From assembly GCF_001890765.1 (NCBI RefSeq), contig NZ_KV878783.1:3314771-3378770 (forward strand): 64,000 nt of DNA, in the 5' to 3' direction. Shown here one piece after another: positions 35,299 through 44,734 of this stretch. The position numbers were made by a program, and so were the translations under genes. Below the pieces are notes generated by a model, which ran no database searches, was not told where the DNA came from, and was given only the letters and a program-made list of their open reading frames with translations. Numbering within the stretch: position 1 is the first letter of the stretch; every line of letters starts with the position of its first letter. Origin of the DNA: Spirulina major PCC 6313. Lineage in GTDB: Bacteria; Cyanobacteriota; Cyanobacteriia; Cyanobacteriales; Spirulinaceae.

Positions 35299-36051
35299 AT
35301 GTCTGCCCTTGCTGTCAAAACCGAGGCTGTCCAGGTGATGAACGGTACTCTTGCCATTGATGCCTATGTCGCTCAACCCACCACGGGCGGCCCCTATCCG
35401 GGCATTATTGTCATTCAAGAAATTTTCGGGGTCAACGCCCATATTCGCAGCCTTGCCGAGCGGTTGGCGGCCGAGGGGTATGTGGCGATCGCCCCCGCCC
35501 TCTACCAACGCACCGCCCCCGGCTACGAAACCGGCTACAGCCCCGACGAAGTCACCCAAGGTCGCCACTACAAAGACCAAACCCGCGCCGACGAACTCCG
35601 CAGCGACATCCAGAGCGCGATCCGCTACCTCTACCAATTGCCCACCGTCAGCCCCACCGGAGTGGGTGCGATCGGATTTTGCTTCGGTGGTCATGTAGCC
35701 TATCTCGTCGCCACATTGCCCAACGTAAAAGCCACCGCCTCATTTTACGGCGCGGGCATTCCCACCTTCACCCCCGGCGGCGGCGACCCCACCCTGAGCC
35801 ACACCCCCGACATCAGCGGCACGATCTACGCTTTCTTTGGCAACGATGATCCCCTCATTCCCCATGAGCACATCGACCAAATCGCCGCCGCCCTCCAAAC
35901 CCACCAGATCGACCATAAAGTATTCCGCTACGATGGCGCAGGCCACGGCTTTGTTTGTGATCAACGAGACGACTACAATAAAGAAGCAGCCAACGCCGCC
36001 TGGCAAAACGTATTAGAGTTATTTAAATCTCAGTTATCGCTACTGTCATGA
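35299..36051 (+). CDS. Dienelactone hydrolase family protein
   Basis: A 250-residue alpha/beta hydrolase of the DLH family. The nucleophile is Cys128 in GAIGFCFGGH, the acid is Asp183 or Asp184 in FFGNDDPLIP, and the histidine is His216 in GAGHGFVCD. An acidic residue at Glu41 (IVIQEIFGVN) completes the family pattern. These enzymes open lactone rings or cut esters; the substrate here is unknown. The last codons overlap the following S1-protein gene by 4 bases (ATGA), implying translational coupling. It is divergent from a GntR regulator that may control both. Confidence 0.92.
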   Translation: MSALAVKTEAVQVMNGTLAIDAYVAQPTTGGPYPGIIVIQEIFGVNAHIRSLAERLAAEGYVAIAPALYQRTAPGYETGYSPDEVTQGRHYKDQTRADELRSDIQSAIRYLYQLPTVSPTGVGAIGFCFGGHVAYLVATLPNVKATASFYGAGIPTFTPGGGDPTLSHTPDISGTIYAFFGNDDPLIPHEHIDQIAAALQTHQIDHKVFRYDGAGHGFVCDQRDDYNKEAANAAWQNVLELFKSQLSLLS

Positions 36052-37049
36052 CCTCTCCCTCATCTCAACCGTCCTTTTCCATGGATGACTTCGCCCAAGC
36101 CCTCGAAAAAGAGAGCTACACCTTTAATTTTGAACGGGGGAGTGTTGTCACTGGGAAAGTATTTGAATACACCTCCGACGGCGCGTTTGTGGATATTGGC
36201 GGCAAAGCGGCGGGGTTTATTCCCATTGATGAAATCGCGGTGACGCGGGTTTCCAATCTCGAAGCGGCTCTACCCCAAGACGAAGCCTTGGAATTTTTGA
36301 TCATTCGTGACCAGGATGCCGATGGCCAGGTGATTCTGTCGCGGCGACAATTGGCAATTCAGCAACTCTGGCAGGATTTAGAAGCACTTCAGGATGAGGG
36401 GAAAACCCTAGAAATGCAGGTGACGGGGAGTAATCGCGGTGGGCTGATGGGCCAGGTGTATGGGTTGCGGGCGTTTATTCCGCGATCGCACCTCCTCGAA
36501 CCCGAAAAACAACTGCTCAGCGACGGCAAAGCCGATGTCCTCACTGGCCAAACCCTCGTGGTCACCTGTCTCGAAGTCTCCCAAGAACGCCGTAAACTTG
36601 TCCTCTCCCAACGCAACGCCGCCCGCACCAGCGCCATGAAGACCATCGAAATCGGCGCACTCCTAGAGGGAACCGTGGTTAATTTGCAACCCTACGGCGC
36701 ATTTGTGGACGTGGGAGGGTTAACCGGCCTACTCCATGTCAAGCAAATTAGCCGTAACACCATCCAAGCCCCCAGCACCGTCCTCAGCATCGGTCAGGCG
36801 ATCAAAGTCGTGGTGCTCGATGTGGATGAGCAGAAAAATCGGCTGTCCTTCGCCACCAAGGTGCTCGAACGCTATCCGGGGGAATTGCTCGAAAAATTTG
36901 ACGCGGTGATGGCGGACGCAGAAGAACGACTCCAAGCCGCACAAACGCAAGAGGACACCCCGCCCGCACCCGCTGCAACCCCAGAACCCGCTACACCTGA
37001 ACCGGAAGCGACTGCAACGCCTGACCCCGCTGTCGCAGAGGAGGAATAG
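36048..37049 (+). CDS. S1-domain RNA-binding protein (cyanobacterial 30S S1, second type)
   Basis: A 333-residue protein with three S1 domains: ~30-100 (GSVVTGKVFEYTSDGAFVDIGGKAAGFIP), a divergent one at ~115-190, and ~200-275 (GALLEGTVVNLQPYGAFVDVGGLTGLLHV). The last ~60 residues are low-complexity Pro/Ala/Glu/Thr (TPEPATPEPEATATPDP) and probably disordered. Cyanobacteria carry two short S1 proteins; this looks like the Rps1B type rather than the main RpsA (judged from remembered N-termini). It binds mRNA, in the ribosome or free. Coupling to a dienelactone hydrolase is unusual in function but clear in sequence: the ATG lies inside the upstream stop region. Confidence 0.85.
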   Translation: MTSPSSQPSFSMDDFAQALEKESYTFNFERGSVVTGKVFEYTSDGAFVDIGGKAAGFIPIDEIAVTRVSNLEAALPQDEALEFLIIRDQDADGQVILSRRQLAIQQLWQDLEALQDEGKTLEMQVTGSNRGGLMGQVYGLRAFIPRSHLLEPEKQLLSDGKADVLTGQTLVVTCLEVSQERRKLVLSQRNAARTSAMKTIEIGALLEGTVVNLQPYGAFVDVGGLTGLLHVKQISRNTIQAPSTVLSIGQAIKVVVLDVDEQKNRLSFATKVLERYPGELLEKFDAVMADAEERLQAAQTQEDTPPAPAATPEPATPEPEATATPDPAVAEEE

Positions 37050-37138
37050 AGCCGCAGGCAATGGTTTGAGCGATCGCGCTGGCTCTGGTGTCGCGGCTTA
37101 GGTGTTGTGATGTCAGCGGGTAGACGATCGCACCCTCT

Positions 37139-38671
37139 TCATCGGGCCGATTGGATTTGGAAAAATGCGATCGCCGCCTGTAATTCGGTCGCCTGCTCCG
37201 CCAAATCCTGAGCCGTGCGAAACAACATACTCGCCACCTCTGAATTTTGTTGGGTCACTAAATCCAATTGACCGATGGCCTGATTAATCTGCGTCGATCC
37301 TTGTAACTGTTCACGACTTCCATTGCTAATTTTTTGCACAAAAGTAGCCGTGTTTTGAATACTCGGCATCAACTGATTGAGCATGGTTTCCGCTTGGCTG
37401 ACACTGCTCACACTCGATCCCGCCAGTTGATTAATATCCGCCGCCGCATTGCGCGTTCGTTCTGCCAACTTGCGAATCTCTAGCGCCACCACCTTAAAGC
37501 CATTCGTGCCATCCTGCGATCGCGCCGCCTCAATACTGGCATTCAACGCCAACATATTCGTCTGCACCGCAATCTCCTCCACCACCGAAATCTTTTGGAT
37601 AATCGTGTGCATCACCTCAATCACCGCTAAGATGGCGTGGCGCGTCGTCTCCGCATCCGTCGCCGCTTGACTGGCGATCGCCTGCGTCTCCTCCGCGTGG
37701 TTCGTATTCGCTTGGATCGTTTCAATCATATGTTCAATGGACTTTGATGCTTGCTGGGTCGCCGCCGCCTGTTCCGCTGCTCCCGATGACATTTGGGTCG
37801 CACTGGCACTCATCCCTTGACTCCGTGCAAATACTGCCTCCGATGACAACTTCACCCGCGACACAATGCCCTGCAATTGACGCACCATCCGATCCATCGA
37901 TGTCAACAATTGACCAATCTCGTCTTGGCGATTCGTGCCAATACTGACATTGAGATCACCCGACGCTAACCGATCATTGAGGGCGATCGCCTCCCGGAGC
38001 GATCGTGTAATTGAACGAGTCGTCACCACCGCCAAAGCAGCAGCCACCACCACCATCAACACCAGCCCCACAGTCCAGCGCAAACTTTGCAGCCGCTGCC
38101 GTTCTGCATCTTCCACAAACTCTTGCGCTTTATTGTTTGCAAAATCAGTAAACGCCTGAGTATCACGCAGGAGTTCATTCACATAGACCGCCCCTTCCCC
38201 CTTCGTAATCGCTGCCGCTTCTGCTATCTGACCCGCCTTCCGGAGTTGAATGACGCGATCGCGAATGGGTTTCCATCCCAAAAAATTGCGCTGGAGAGCC
38301 TCAATCTCACTGGCATCGCCCAAGAAGCGATCGAAAAGGATCGTAAACTCATCCAAAACCTCCGCCTCCAATCGATCCACCTGATCCGCCGCCGCATCAA
38401 TCTCCGCCTCGGAATTCGCCAGCGCCACATCCTTCATCGAACGGTGCATCTTAACAATAGTAGACTCCAACTTCAGAACCGTTGTGCTCACCGTAAACGG
38501 ATGATCGTACAATTGATTCGTCAATAGTGACAACCGATTCATACTCTGAACCGTATATCCACTTAGCCCCACCAAAACACAGGTAATCAAACCGTAACTC
38601 AACCCCAAACGGGTTCCAATATTCAAGTTGAAGCTCGAAAAGGAACGTGAGGCAAGAACTTTCATAATCAT
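37139..38671 (-). CDS. Methyl-accepting chemotaxis protein
   Basis: A 510-residue receptor: TM1 at ~20-45, a four-helix-bundle-type periplasmic domain (~45-195), TM2 at ~200-220, HAMP (~220-275), and a signalling coiled coil to the end. The tip that binds CheA/CheW is recognisable (QTNMLALNASIEAARSQDGTNGFKVVALEIRKLAERT) but differs from the near-invariant GFAVVA(D/E)EVRKLA: Lys replaces Ala and Leu-Glu-Ile replaces the usual acidic-Val run. No che genes are adjacent. In cyanobacteria such receptors mostly serve type IV pilus phototaxis. Confidence 0.93.
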   Translation of the reverse strand: MIMKVLASRSFSSFNLNIGTRLGLSYGLITCVLVGLSGYTVQSMNRLSLLTNQLYDHPFTVSTTVLKLESTIVKMHRSMKDVALANSEAEIDAAADQVDRLEAEVLDEFTILFDRFLGDASEIEALQRNFLGWKPIRDRVIQLRKAGQIAEAAAITKGEGAVYVNELLRDTQAFTDFANNKAQEFVEDAERQRLQSLRWTVGLVLMVVVAAALAVVTTRSITRSLREAIALNDRLASGDLNVSIGTNRQDEIGQLLTSMDRMVRQLQGIVSRVKLSSEAVFARSQGMSASATQMSSGAAEQAAATQQASKSIEHMIETIQANTNHAEETQAIASQAATDAETTRHAILAVIEVMHTIIQKISVVEEIAVQTNMLALNASIEAARSQDGTNGFKVVALEIRKLAERTRNAAADINQLAGSSVSSVSQAETMLNQLMPSIQNTATFVQKISNGSREQLQGSTQINQAIGQLDLVTQQNSEVASMLFRTAQDLAEQATELQAAIAFFQIQSAR

Positions 38672-39013
38672 AGCTATTCCTTTCGACTACACAAGAGTGA
38701 ATTATTTATAAAATCATTGAGATTTAGAAAATATCTATTCTTACAGACTTACGCCTTCCTTCAGTCTAAACATCACATTTTTTGCGTATCAGGACACTAA
38801 AATCTTAAAAATTCAATAACTATTTACACTGCGCCACCAACGGCTCACCTTCATTCGATTTTTAGCACACAGAGTATAGTGGAACCTCACCTCACCCCAC
38901 CCCCGCCCCGCTCCATTCGCGCTAACATCCCTCCGCACCACAACACGCCGCCCCACCCTGAAGCCCGTAGTGTATGGTATAGACTTAAATACCCTTTCAA
39001 CCTCAGTAGTCCT
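38672..39013. other. Intergenic region between divergent receptor and glycan-export genes
   Basis: About 340 bases without a convincing gene; the open frames crossing it are shadows. TATAGACTTAAATA-like sequence near 38981-38993 could be part of a promoter for the Wzt gene. Confidence 0.4.
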
Positions 39014-40270
39014 ATGACCGATTGGGCGATCCGCGTTGACAACCTTGGCAAAAAATACACCATTCGTCACCAACGTCAACATCAAACCCTCCGTCATGCC
39101 CTCACCGACAGCCTGCGAAACTTGAAACGAGGGCGATCGCACCATCCAGCCGCCCCCACCCAAGAAGAATTTTGGGCCCTGAATAACATTTCCTTCACGA
39201 TTCAGCAAGGCGATCGCGTCGGCATCATCGGCCGCAACGGAGCCGGCAAATCCACCCTCCTCAAACTCCTCAGCCGCATCACCGAACCCACCACCGGCAA
39301 AATTCACCTCCGGGGTCGCGTCGCCAGCCTCCTCGAAGTCGGCACCGGCTTTCACCCCGAACTCACCGGCCGCGAAAACATCTTTCTCAACGGCTCCATC
39401 CTCGGCATGGAACGCCAAGAAATCCTCAAGAAATTTGACGAAATCGTCGCCTTCGCCGAAGTCGAACGCTTCCTCGACACCCCCGTCAAACGCTACTCCT
39501 CCGGCATGTACGTCCGCCTCGCCTTCGCCGTCGCCGCCCACCTCGAAACCGAAATCCTGATCATCGACGAAGTCCTCGCCGTCGGCGATGCAAAATTTCA
39601 AGAAAAATGCCTAGGAAAAATGAAAAATGTCCAGCGAGAGGGACGCACTGTTATTTTTGTTAGTCACCAAATGGGAATGATCAATCAACTTTGCAATCAT
39701 GCCTTTTTTCTAGATAATGGTGTCTTAGTAGAAGAAAACATACCTAGTATTATTATTCAAAACTACCTAAATCATATCCATCAAGAACAAAACAATCGAT
39801 TCTTTAAGGCAAAAAAGAATAACCAAGATATTCAAATTATATCCGCAGAAACTGCAAGTCAGTCTGGACAGTCTAAAGTTCAGTTTAGTCATGATGAAGG
39901 TATTATTTTAAAAATCAATGTTTATGTCTTGCATCCTGTAGAGAATGCAACAATCGGTGTATTACTAAAAGATTATCAAGGGCGCAATGTTTTTACAACT
40001 CAATACAACTTAGAAAATTCCCAGAAACAGTCCACTGAACTACAAGCCAGCATGAAAATACCTGGAATGTTTTTAAGGCCCGGACGGTACTCATTCTTAG
40101 CAGCAGTCCATGTTCCAAACATTCGTGAAATTGATTGTGTTGAGGAAATCTGTAGTTTTATGATCTTCGATATTGGCTCAGAGTTCTCGATTTATAGTGA
40201 TCAATCAGACCAAGGATGTGTCTTTGCAAACTGTCAATGGAATATTCACGAAACCTCCGTGATTGTGTAA
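39014..40270 (+). CDS. Wzt-type ABC transporter ATPase for polysaccharide export
   Basis: A 418-residue protein. Residues 1-245 are an ABC ATPase of the polysaccharide export class: Walker [16 protein letters not shown], a family-typical [22 protein letters not shown] segment, signature [15 protein letters not shown] and Walker [13 protein letters not shown]. Residues ~280-418 match the Wzt C-terminal beta-sandwich that recognises the end of the glycan to be exported. Start: ATG at 39014. The base composition changes abruptly at about 39600, GC-rich before and AT-rich after, roughly where the domains join, suggesting a chimera. No Wzm permease is adjacent in this window. Confidence 0.9.
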   Translation: MTDWAIRVDNLGKKYTIRHQRQHQTLRHALTDSLRNLKRGRSHHPAAPTQEEFWALNNISFTIQQGDRVGIIGRNGAGKSTLLKLLSRITEPTTGKIHLRGRVASLLEVGTGFHPELTGRENIFLNGSILGMERQEILKKFDEIVAFAEVERFLDTPVKRYSSGMYVRLAFAVAAHLETEILIIDEVLAVGDAKFQEKCLGKMKNVQREGRTVIFVSHQMGMINQLCNHAFFLDNGVLVEENIPSIIIQNYLNHIHQEQNNRFFKAKKNNQDIQIISAETASQSGQSKVQFSHDEGIILKINVYVLHPVENATIGVLLKDYQGRNVFTTQYNLENSQKQSTELQASMKIPGMFLRPGRYSFLAAVHVPNIREIDCVEEICSFMIFDIGSEFSIYSDQSDQGCVFANCQWNIHETSVIV

Positions 40271-40582
40271 CTTATTGATCAATTAAATTCAAAAAAATCA
40301 AAGATCATAAAAATTCAATATTTCGAGTATCATCAAGAATCTTATTGACTCAAAAAATATATTTGAAAAATCTAGATCATGAAAAAAGTAAACTATCTCA
40401 ATGTAGGATGTGGAGATAAATTTCATACGGCATGGACTAATATTGATATGTACTCTAACAGCCCCCATATCAAAGCATGTAACTTACTCAACGGAATACC
40501 CTTTTCTACTAAGTAGGCCAGGGTAGAAAAAGAGAGGTAGATTGAGAGATGTAAAGAGTGAGTATAAAGAACAGGTGTACTT

Positions 40583-40993
40583 ATGGGAGCAAGGATGAGA
40601 GTATTTCTAAGCCCAGAGGAAGAAAGAACCCTGTGGGAGCTAAGGAAAGCAACCACAGTAATACAGAGAGTCAAAGACCGTGCAGAAGCTCTGAGACTCA
40701 GCCATCAAGGATGGTACGTCGAAAAGATAGCCCAACACTTGCACTGGAATGTAGGGACAGTGAGGAAAACGTTCAAACGTTGGCAGGAAAAGGGCTTAGG
40801 CGGACTCTGGGATGCACCAGGAAGAGGAAAAAAGAGCACCTGGACAGAAGCCGACATGGTGTACCTAGAAACCTGTTTGCGTGAAGAAAAGCGAACCTAT
40901 AACAGCGTACAGTTAGCCAAGAAACTCAAACGATACAGAGGCATTAGCTTGAGCCCAGACCATCTGCGTCAGGTGCTCAAAAAAAGGGGGTGA
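40583..40993 (+). CDS. IS630-family transposase, N-terminal frame (DNA-binding)
   Basis: A 136-residue upstream frame with a helix-turn-helix of the type used by IS630 transposases (ERTLWELRKATTVIQRVKDR, then IAQHLHWNVGTVRKTFKRWQEKGLGGLWD) and a second HTH-like region (YNSVQLAKKLKRYRGISLSPDHLRQVLKKRG). It stops at TGA 40991-40993 directly after a run of seven A and five G (40979-40990), a good -1 slippage site. The catalytic frame lies one base back. The likely active product is the fusion, which reads LKKKGVIWKRTRQ across the shift, as single-frame relatives do. Confidence 0.9.
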   Translation: MGARMRVFLSPEEERTLWELRKATTVIQRVKDRAEALRLSHQGWYVEKIAQHLHWNVGTVRKTFKRWQEKGLGGLWDAPGRGKKSTWTEADMVYLETCLREEKRTYNSVQLAKKLKRYRGISLSPDHLRQVLKKRG

Positions 40994-41658
40994 TATGGAA
41001 GCGGACACGTCAGAGTCACCGAGAGCGCCAAGACCCAGCAACGCGGGCGATTAAGCAAGCAGACTTAGAGATGCTCGAACTCTCTGCGGCAGCAGGGGAG
41101 ATTGACTTGCTCTACGGCGACGAATCCGGCAGTTGTTTATGGAGTGCCGCCAGTTACAGCTATTACTTCCGAGGTGAGCAAAAACGACAGGAGCAGACTC
41201 GCAAGCGAGGCAAGAGGCTCAGCATCATCGGTTTGTGGCAGCCATTGGTCACCTTCATCTACTCTCTGGTTTTAGGCAGCTTTAAGAGCGATGACTTCAT
41301 CGCCTTGATGAACCAGCAAGCCCAGAGTGCCGCTGACATCCTCTCGAAAACCGGACGGATAAGGGTCATTGTGCTGGACAACGGCTCCATTCATACCAGC
41401 AAGCTTGTTCAAGCCCAGATTGCTACTTGGCAAGCTCAGGGGCTTTATCTTTTCTTCCTGCCCCCCTACTGTTCAGAGATGAATCCTATTGAGTTGGAGT
41501 GGCAGCATCTCAAGCGAGATGAGTTGGTTGGTCAGATGTTTGAGTCAGAGAAGGAGTTGGCTTGTGAGGTCATTTTTGGACTTGATGCTCGGGCACAACA
41601 AAACGCTCACTCCACTGAATATGTCAATCTGCGACAACCTCAATATTCTGTTACATAG
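40990..41658 (+). CDS. IS630-family transposase, catalytic frame (DDE)
   Basis: A 222-residue downstream frame carrying the DDE active site: first Asp in LLYGDESGSC, second in VIVLDNGSIH, and the Glu in YCSEMNPIELEW. The N-terminus (WKRTRQSHRERQDPATRAIKQADLEML) is the linker that in other IS630 proteins directly follows the DNA-binding part, so it needs the -1 frameshift from the preceding frame. It is full length with no internal stop, so the element may still be able to move. A GTG at 40990 could allow independent translation. Confidence 0.9.
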   Translation: MIWKRTRQSHRERQDPATRAIKQADLEMLELSAAAGEIDLLYGDESGSCLWSAASYSYYFRGEQKRQEQTRKRGKRLSIIGLWQPLVTFIYSLVLGSFKSDDFIALMNQQAQSAADILSKTGRIRVIVLDNGSIHTSKLVQAQIATWQAQGLYLFFLPPYCSEMNPIELEWQHLKRDELVGQMFESEKELACEVIFGLDARAQQNAHSTEYVNLRQPQYSVT

Positions 41659-42570
41659 TTCACTCTTTCTTGCCTGAGCTACTTAATTCTTTTGATGTCG
41701 TTTATCATTCTCAAGTGTTAGAGCATTTCCCCAAGGAAAAAGCATCCTTTTTCATGAGTGAATGTTTTCGTGTCCTTAAACCAGGAGGAATAATTAGAGT
41801 AGTGGTTCCTGATTTGGAAAATATTGTTAATGAGTATATAAAGTGCCTTAATGAAAATCTGAGTAATTCTAATAAATATTCAGAAGCAAACTATGATTGG
41901 ATTTTACTAGAACTATATGATCAGACTGTCAGAAATTATAGTGGAGGTCAGATGGTTGAGTTTTTACGACAACCTGAGCTTATTAATGAGGACTATATTG
42001 TAAATCGCATTGGGTATCTGGGTAAAAGTATTAGAGATTATTATGTAGCAACTGAAATTAATGAAATACAAACATCTTACTGGAAAAGAGTTGTAAAAAA
42101 AATAAAAAAAAATTCATTAGATGTATTTAGAAAATATTTAATTCCAAAAACAAAAAGTGAATTTTATTCAGAAGCTTACAAAGTTGGCTCATTCCGATTA
42201 GGAGGAGAAGTTCACATGTGGATGTATGATCGATTCTCTCTTTCACGACTATTAGATAAATGTGGATTTAAGTGTATTGAAATTCAAACTCCTCATAGCA
42301 GTAGCATTCCTGAATGGAGTGAATATGAATTAGATGTCAAAAATGACATCATATTTGATCCTACATCTCTATTTATGGAAGCTCAAAAACCGATGCACTC
42401 ATAATCACAATCTTGATTTTTCTGCTATGTATATGTTTTTATTTTTATGGTCACATCAAAATAATAAAATAGTAGATAAAATGAGAATCCAAAAAAATAC
42501 TCAAGCACAAAATTGAGTCATCTAACATGACTTTCAAGAAAACACTAAATTCAAGTACTTGGCATAAAAA

Positions 42571-43485
42571 ATGATAAAAAGTCCGCTCAATAACTATGGT
42601 CATGTCAAGAAAATTGCTTCTTTTGAAGTCAATGAGTTAATTGAAGCCTGGCAAAAAAAGTATGCAATAAATATTACACAAGAAATAAAATCTCAAGATG
42701 AATTAATACTCTATGAATGTCAAGATAGCAAGATCAGATTTTTTGAGCCATTGAACTTAACAGGATCAGGTGAGTTTTACGAACAACTTCAAAAATTTCA
42801 TTGGTATTATGTTCCTAAAAAGTGGGAATATGGTATTGCCATTAAAGATTTAACTAACTGTCAATCTATTTTAGAAGTCGGATGTGGAGAAGGTGCCTTC
42901 ATTGAACAACTTCAAAAATACCATAATGCTGATATTCAAGGGGTTGATCTCAATCCAAAGGCAGTAAAAATTGCACAGAAAAAGCAATTACCAGTGGTAC
43001 AGCAAGATATCAAGGAAATAGCTCAAGAAAAAGTAGAATATTTTGATGCGATTTGTGCATTTCAAGTACTTGAACATCTAGGCCAACCTCAAGAGTTTTT
43101 GAGTCTTACTATGAATTTATTGCGCCCTGGTGGATTACTTCTCATTTCAGTTCCTAACTGTGATTCATTTATGCGTGATGCTCAAGATGATCTTTTAAAC
43201 ATGCCTCCGCACCATTTAACTCACTGGAATACAGAGTCTTTATTTTATTTGACTAAGATTTTTCCGATTCAAATGAAACATGTTAATAAAGAACCTCTTG
43301 CTCTATATCATGTGGATTTTTACATTGATGTTTTACTCAAACGGTTACAGAGAAAAGGGTTCTCAAAAAGGTTAACGACTCAGATTTTGCATCGGCTCTT
43401 GAAACCTTTATTACAGACTTTTTCAAGTTTACGTCACTTGATTGTGGGACACACTCTCTATGTTTGTTACCAAAAGCATGAGTAG
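42571..43485 (+). CDS. Class I SAM-dependent methyltransferase of the glycan cluster
   Basis: A 304-residue methyltransferase with motif I ILEVGCGEGAFIEQL, an acidic end of strand 2 (IQGVDLNPKAV), QQDIKE, and the post motifs FDAICAFQVLEHL and LLRPGGLLLISVPN. The ~90-residue N-terminal extension and C-terminal tail are not standard. The gene is strongly AT-rich like the split methyltransferase before it, consistent with joint transfer. Together with a Wzt ATPase and a glycosyltransferase it probably modifies a surface glycan; methyl caps are known to end and mark glycan chains in Wzt-exported O antigens. Substrate unknown. The start is ATG at 42571. Confidence 0.88.
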   Translation: MIKSPLNNYGHVKKIASFEVNELIEAWQKKYAINITQEIKSQDELILYECQDSKIRFFEPLNLTGSGEFYEQLQKFHWYYVPKKWEYGIAIKDLTNCQSILEVGCGEGAFIEQLQKYHNADIQGVDLNPKAVKIAQKKQLPVVQQDIKEIAQEKVEYFDAICAFQVLEHLGQPQEFLSLTMNLLRPGGLLLISVPNCDSFMRDAQDDLLNMPPHHLTHWNTESLFYLTKIFPIQMKHVNKEPLALYHVDFYIDVLLKRLQRKGFSKRLTTQILHRLLKPLLQTFSSLRHLIVGHTLYVCYQKHE

Positions 43486-43492
43486 CTAAGTG

Positions 43493-44734
43493 ATGAGAGT
43501 TGTTCATTTGAATCAGTCTGATATTTCGGGGGGGGCGGCGATCGCAGCCTTTCAACTTCACGAGTCATTGCGGCGATCGCAGGTGGATTCTCACCTCTGG
43601 GTGGGGGCTGTGCAGAGTGGGCATCCTCACATCACCCCGGTGCAACGGTGGACGTGGCTTGAAAATCAATTATCGCGGTTGAATCGGCGGGTGAGTTTAA
43701 ATTATGTCAATTTAATTAGTAGTTTTACACTCGATCAACAGGCTTGTTATCAAAGAGCCGATGTGCTGAATTTACATAATTTACATACGGGATATTTTAA
43801 TTATTTGGCATTACCGAGGCTGACACAACAAAAACCAACAGTTTGGACGCTCCATGATATGTGGAGTTTAACGGGCCATTGTGCCTATAGCTATGATTGC
43901 GATCGCTGGAAAATTGGCTGTGGATCGTGTCCCTACCCCCAGGAATATCCAGAAATTGAATTTGATAGTAGTGCATGGGAATGGCAGTTAAAACGGTGGG
44001 TCTATCAGCGATCGCCCCTAGAAATTATCACGCCGAGTCAGTGGTTAGCCGATCAAGTGCGGCAGAGTATTTTGGCTCCTTGTCCGGTGACTGTGATTCC
44101 TAATAGTGTGGATTTAGAGCAGTATCAACCCCTTAGTGCGGAGTATTGTCGTGAACTTTTAGGGATTCCGAAAACGGCATCGGTGTTGCTGTTTGCGGTG
44201 GAGAATTTGGGTAATCGGCGTAAGGGGGGCGATCTATTATTAGCTGCCTTGCAACAACTCGATGAAGCGACCCGTTCTAATCTGGTGTTGCTGACATTTG
44301 GCCAGGGTGGGGAGGGATTGAACCCAGGATTAAAGCTGCCGATGGTGCATCTGGGGTATGTCCAAAATGCGCGGTTAAAAGCGATCGCCTACAGTGCAGC
44401 GGATCTCTATCTGCTGCCCACCCGTGCGGATAATTATCCCCTGGCGATTCAAGAAAGTTTTGCCTGTGGTACACCGGTTGTGTCCTTTGCGGTGGGGGGT
44501 GTGCCGGAATTGGTGCAGCCGGGCAAAACAGGCTATCTCGCCCCACCGGAAGAGGTGGCGGACTTTCGGCGGGGCATTACAACATTACTGGGGCAAGATC
44601 TCCAATCGTATCGACAATCCTGCCGCGAATTTGCTGAACAACACTTTCAACCCCAAGACCAAGCCCAACGCTATCTAGCGCGGTATCACCACGCGATCGC
44701 TCGCGCTCAAGCCTTTAAATCTCGTCGGGGATGA
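43493..44734 (+). CDS. GT4-family glycosyltransferase
   Basis: A 413-residue GT-B enzyme. The N-terminus MRVVHLNQSDISGGAAIAAF is the acceptor-side opening of family 4. HDMWSLTGHCAYSYDCDRW and GCGSCPYP are typical of a subfamily with a cysteine-rich loop. The donor-binding half has PLAIQESFACGTPVVSFAVGG with the conserved Glu. No membrane segment. Composition returns to the GC level of the chromosome, with GCGATCGC sites, so the horizontally acquired block seems to end before this gene. It begins 7 bases after the methyltransferase stop, so it is co-transcribed. The C-terminus overlaps the opposite-strand gene at 44715 by 20 bases. Confidence 0.9.
   Translation: MRVVHLNQSDISGGAAIAAFQLHESLRRSQVDSHLWVGAVQSGHPHITPVQRWTWLENQLSRLNRRVSLNYVNLISSFTLDQQACYQRADVLNLHNLHTGYFNYLALPRLTQQKPTVWTLHDMWSLTGHCAYSYDCDRWKIGCGSCPYPQEYPEIEFDSSAWEWQLKRWVYQRSPLEIITPSQWLADQVRQSILAPCPVTVIPNSVDLEQYQPLSAEYCRELLGIPKTASVLLFAVENLGNRRKGGDLLLAALQQLDEATRSNLVLLTFGQGGEGLNPGLKLPMVHLGYVQNARLKAIAYSAADLYLLPTRADNYPLAIQESFACGTPVVSFAVGGVPELVQPGKTGYLAPPEEVADFRRGITTLLGQDLQSYRQSCREFAEQHFQPQDQAQRYLARYHHAIARAQAFKSRRG

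Larger units (their letters stand above)
40512..41683 (+). mobile_element. IS630-family insertion sequence, complete
   Basis: A 1172-base element flanked by TA duplications at 40510-40511 and 41684-41685. Imperfect terminal inverted repeats start AGTAGGCCAGGGTAGAAA at the left and AGTAGCTCAGGCAAGAAA when the right end is read inward. It carries a two-frame transposase with a probable -1 frameshift. TA target duplication and the DDE transposase fit the IS630-Tc1-mariner group. It interrupts a glycan-cluster methyltransferase. The host frame is preserved apart from the insertion, which points to a recent event. Confidence 0.92.
40379..42404 (+). pseudogene. SAM-dependent methyltransferase gene split by an IS630-family element
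   Basis: The 5' part (40379-40511) encodes MKKVNYLNVGCGDKFHTAWT and onward to GIPFST. The 3' part resumes at 41686 with NSFDVVYHSQVLEHFPKEKA and runs to 42404. Removing the inserted 40512-41683 and one TA copy joins ACT AAT TCT TTT and restores one open frame of about 284 codons. The intact protein would be a class I methyltransferase (LNVGCGDKF SAM motif; VVYHSQVLEH; LKPGGIIRVVVPD). As it stands, the 5' frame stops at a TAG two codons past the junction. A TTG start inside the IS end might give an N-truncated, probably inactive product. AT-rich like its neighbours. Confidence 0.92.

Noticed and set aside
38813-39601. A 262-codon minus-strand open frame opposite the Wzt gene.
   Set aside because: Its sequence ([13 protein letters not shown] and similar) is the reverse complement of a GC-rich ABC ATPase; low-complexity Glu/Gly/Phe composition is typical of a shadow frame.
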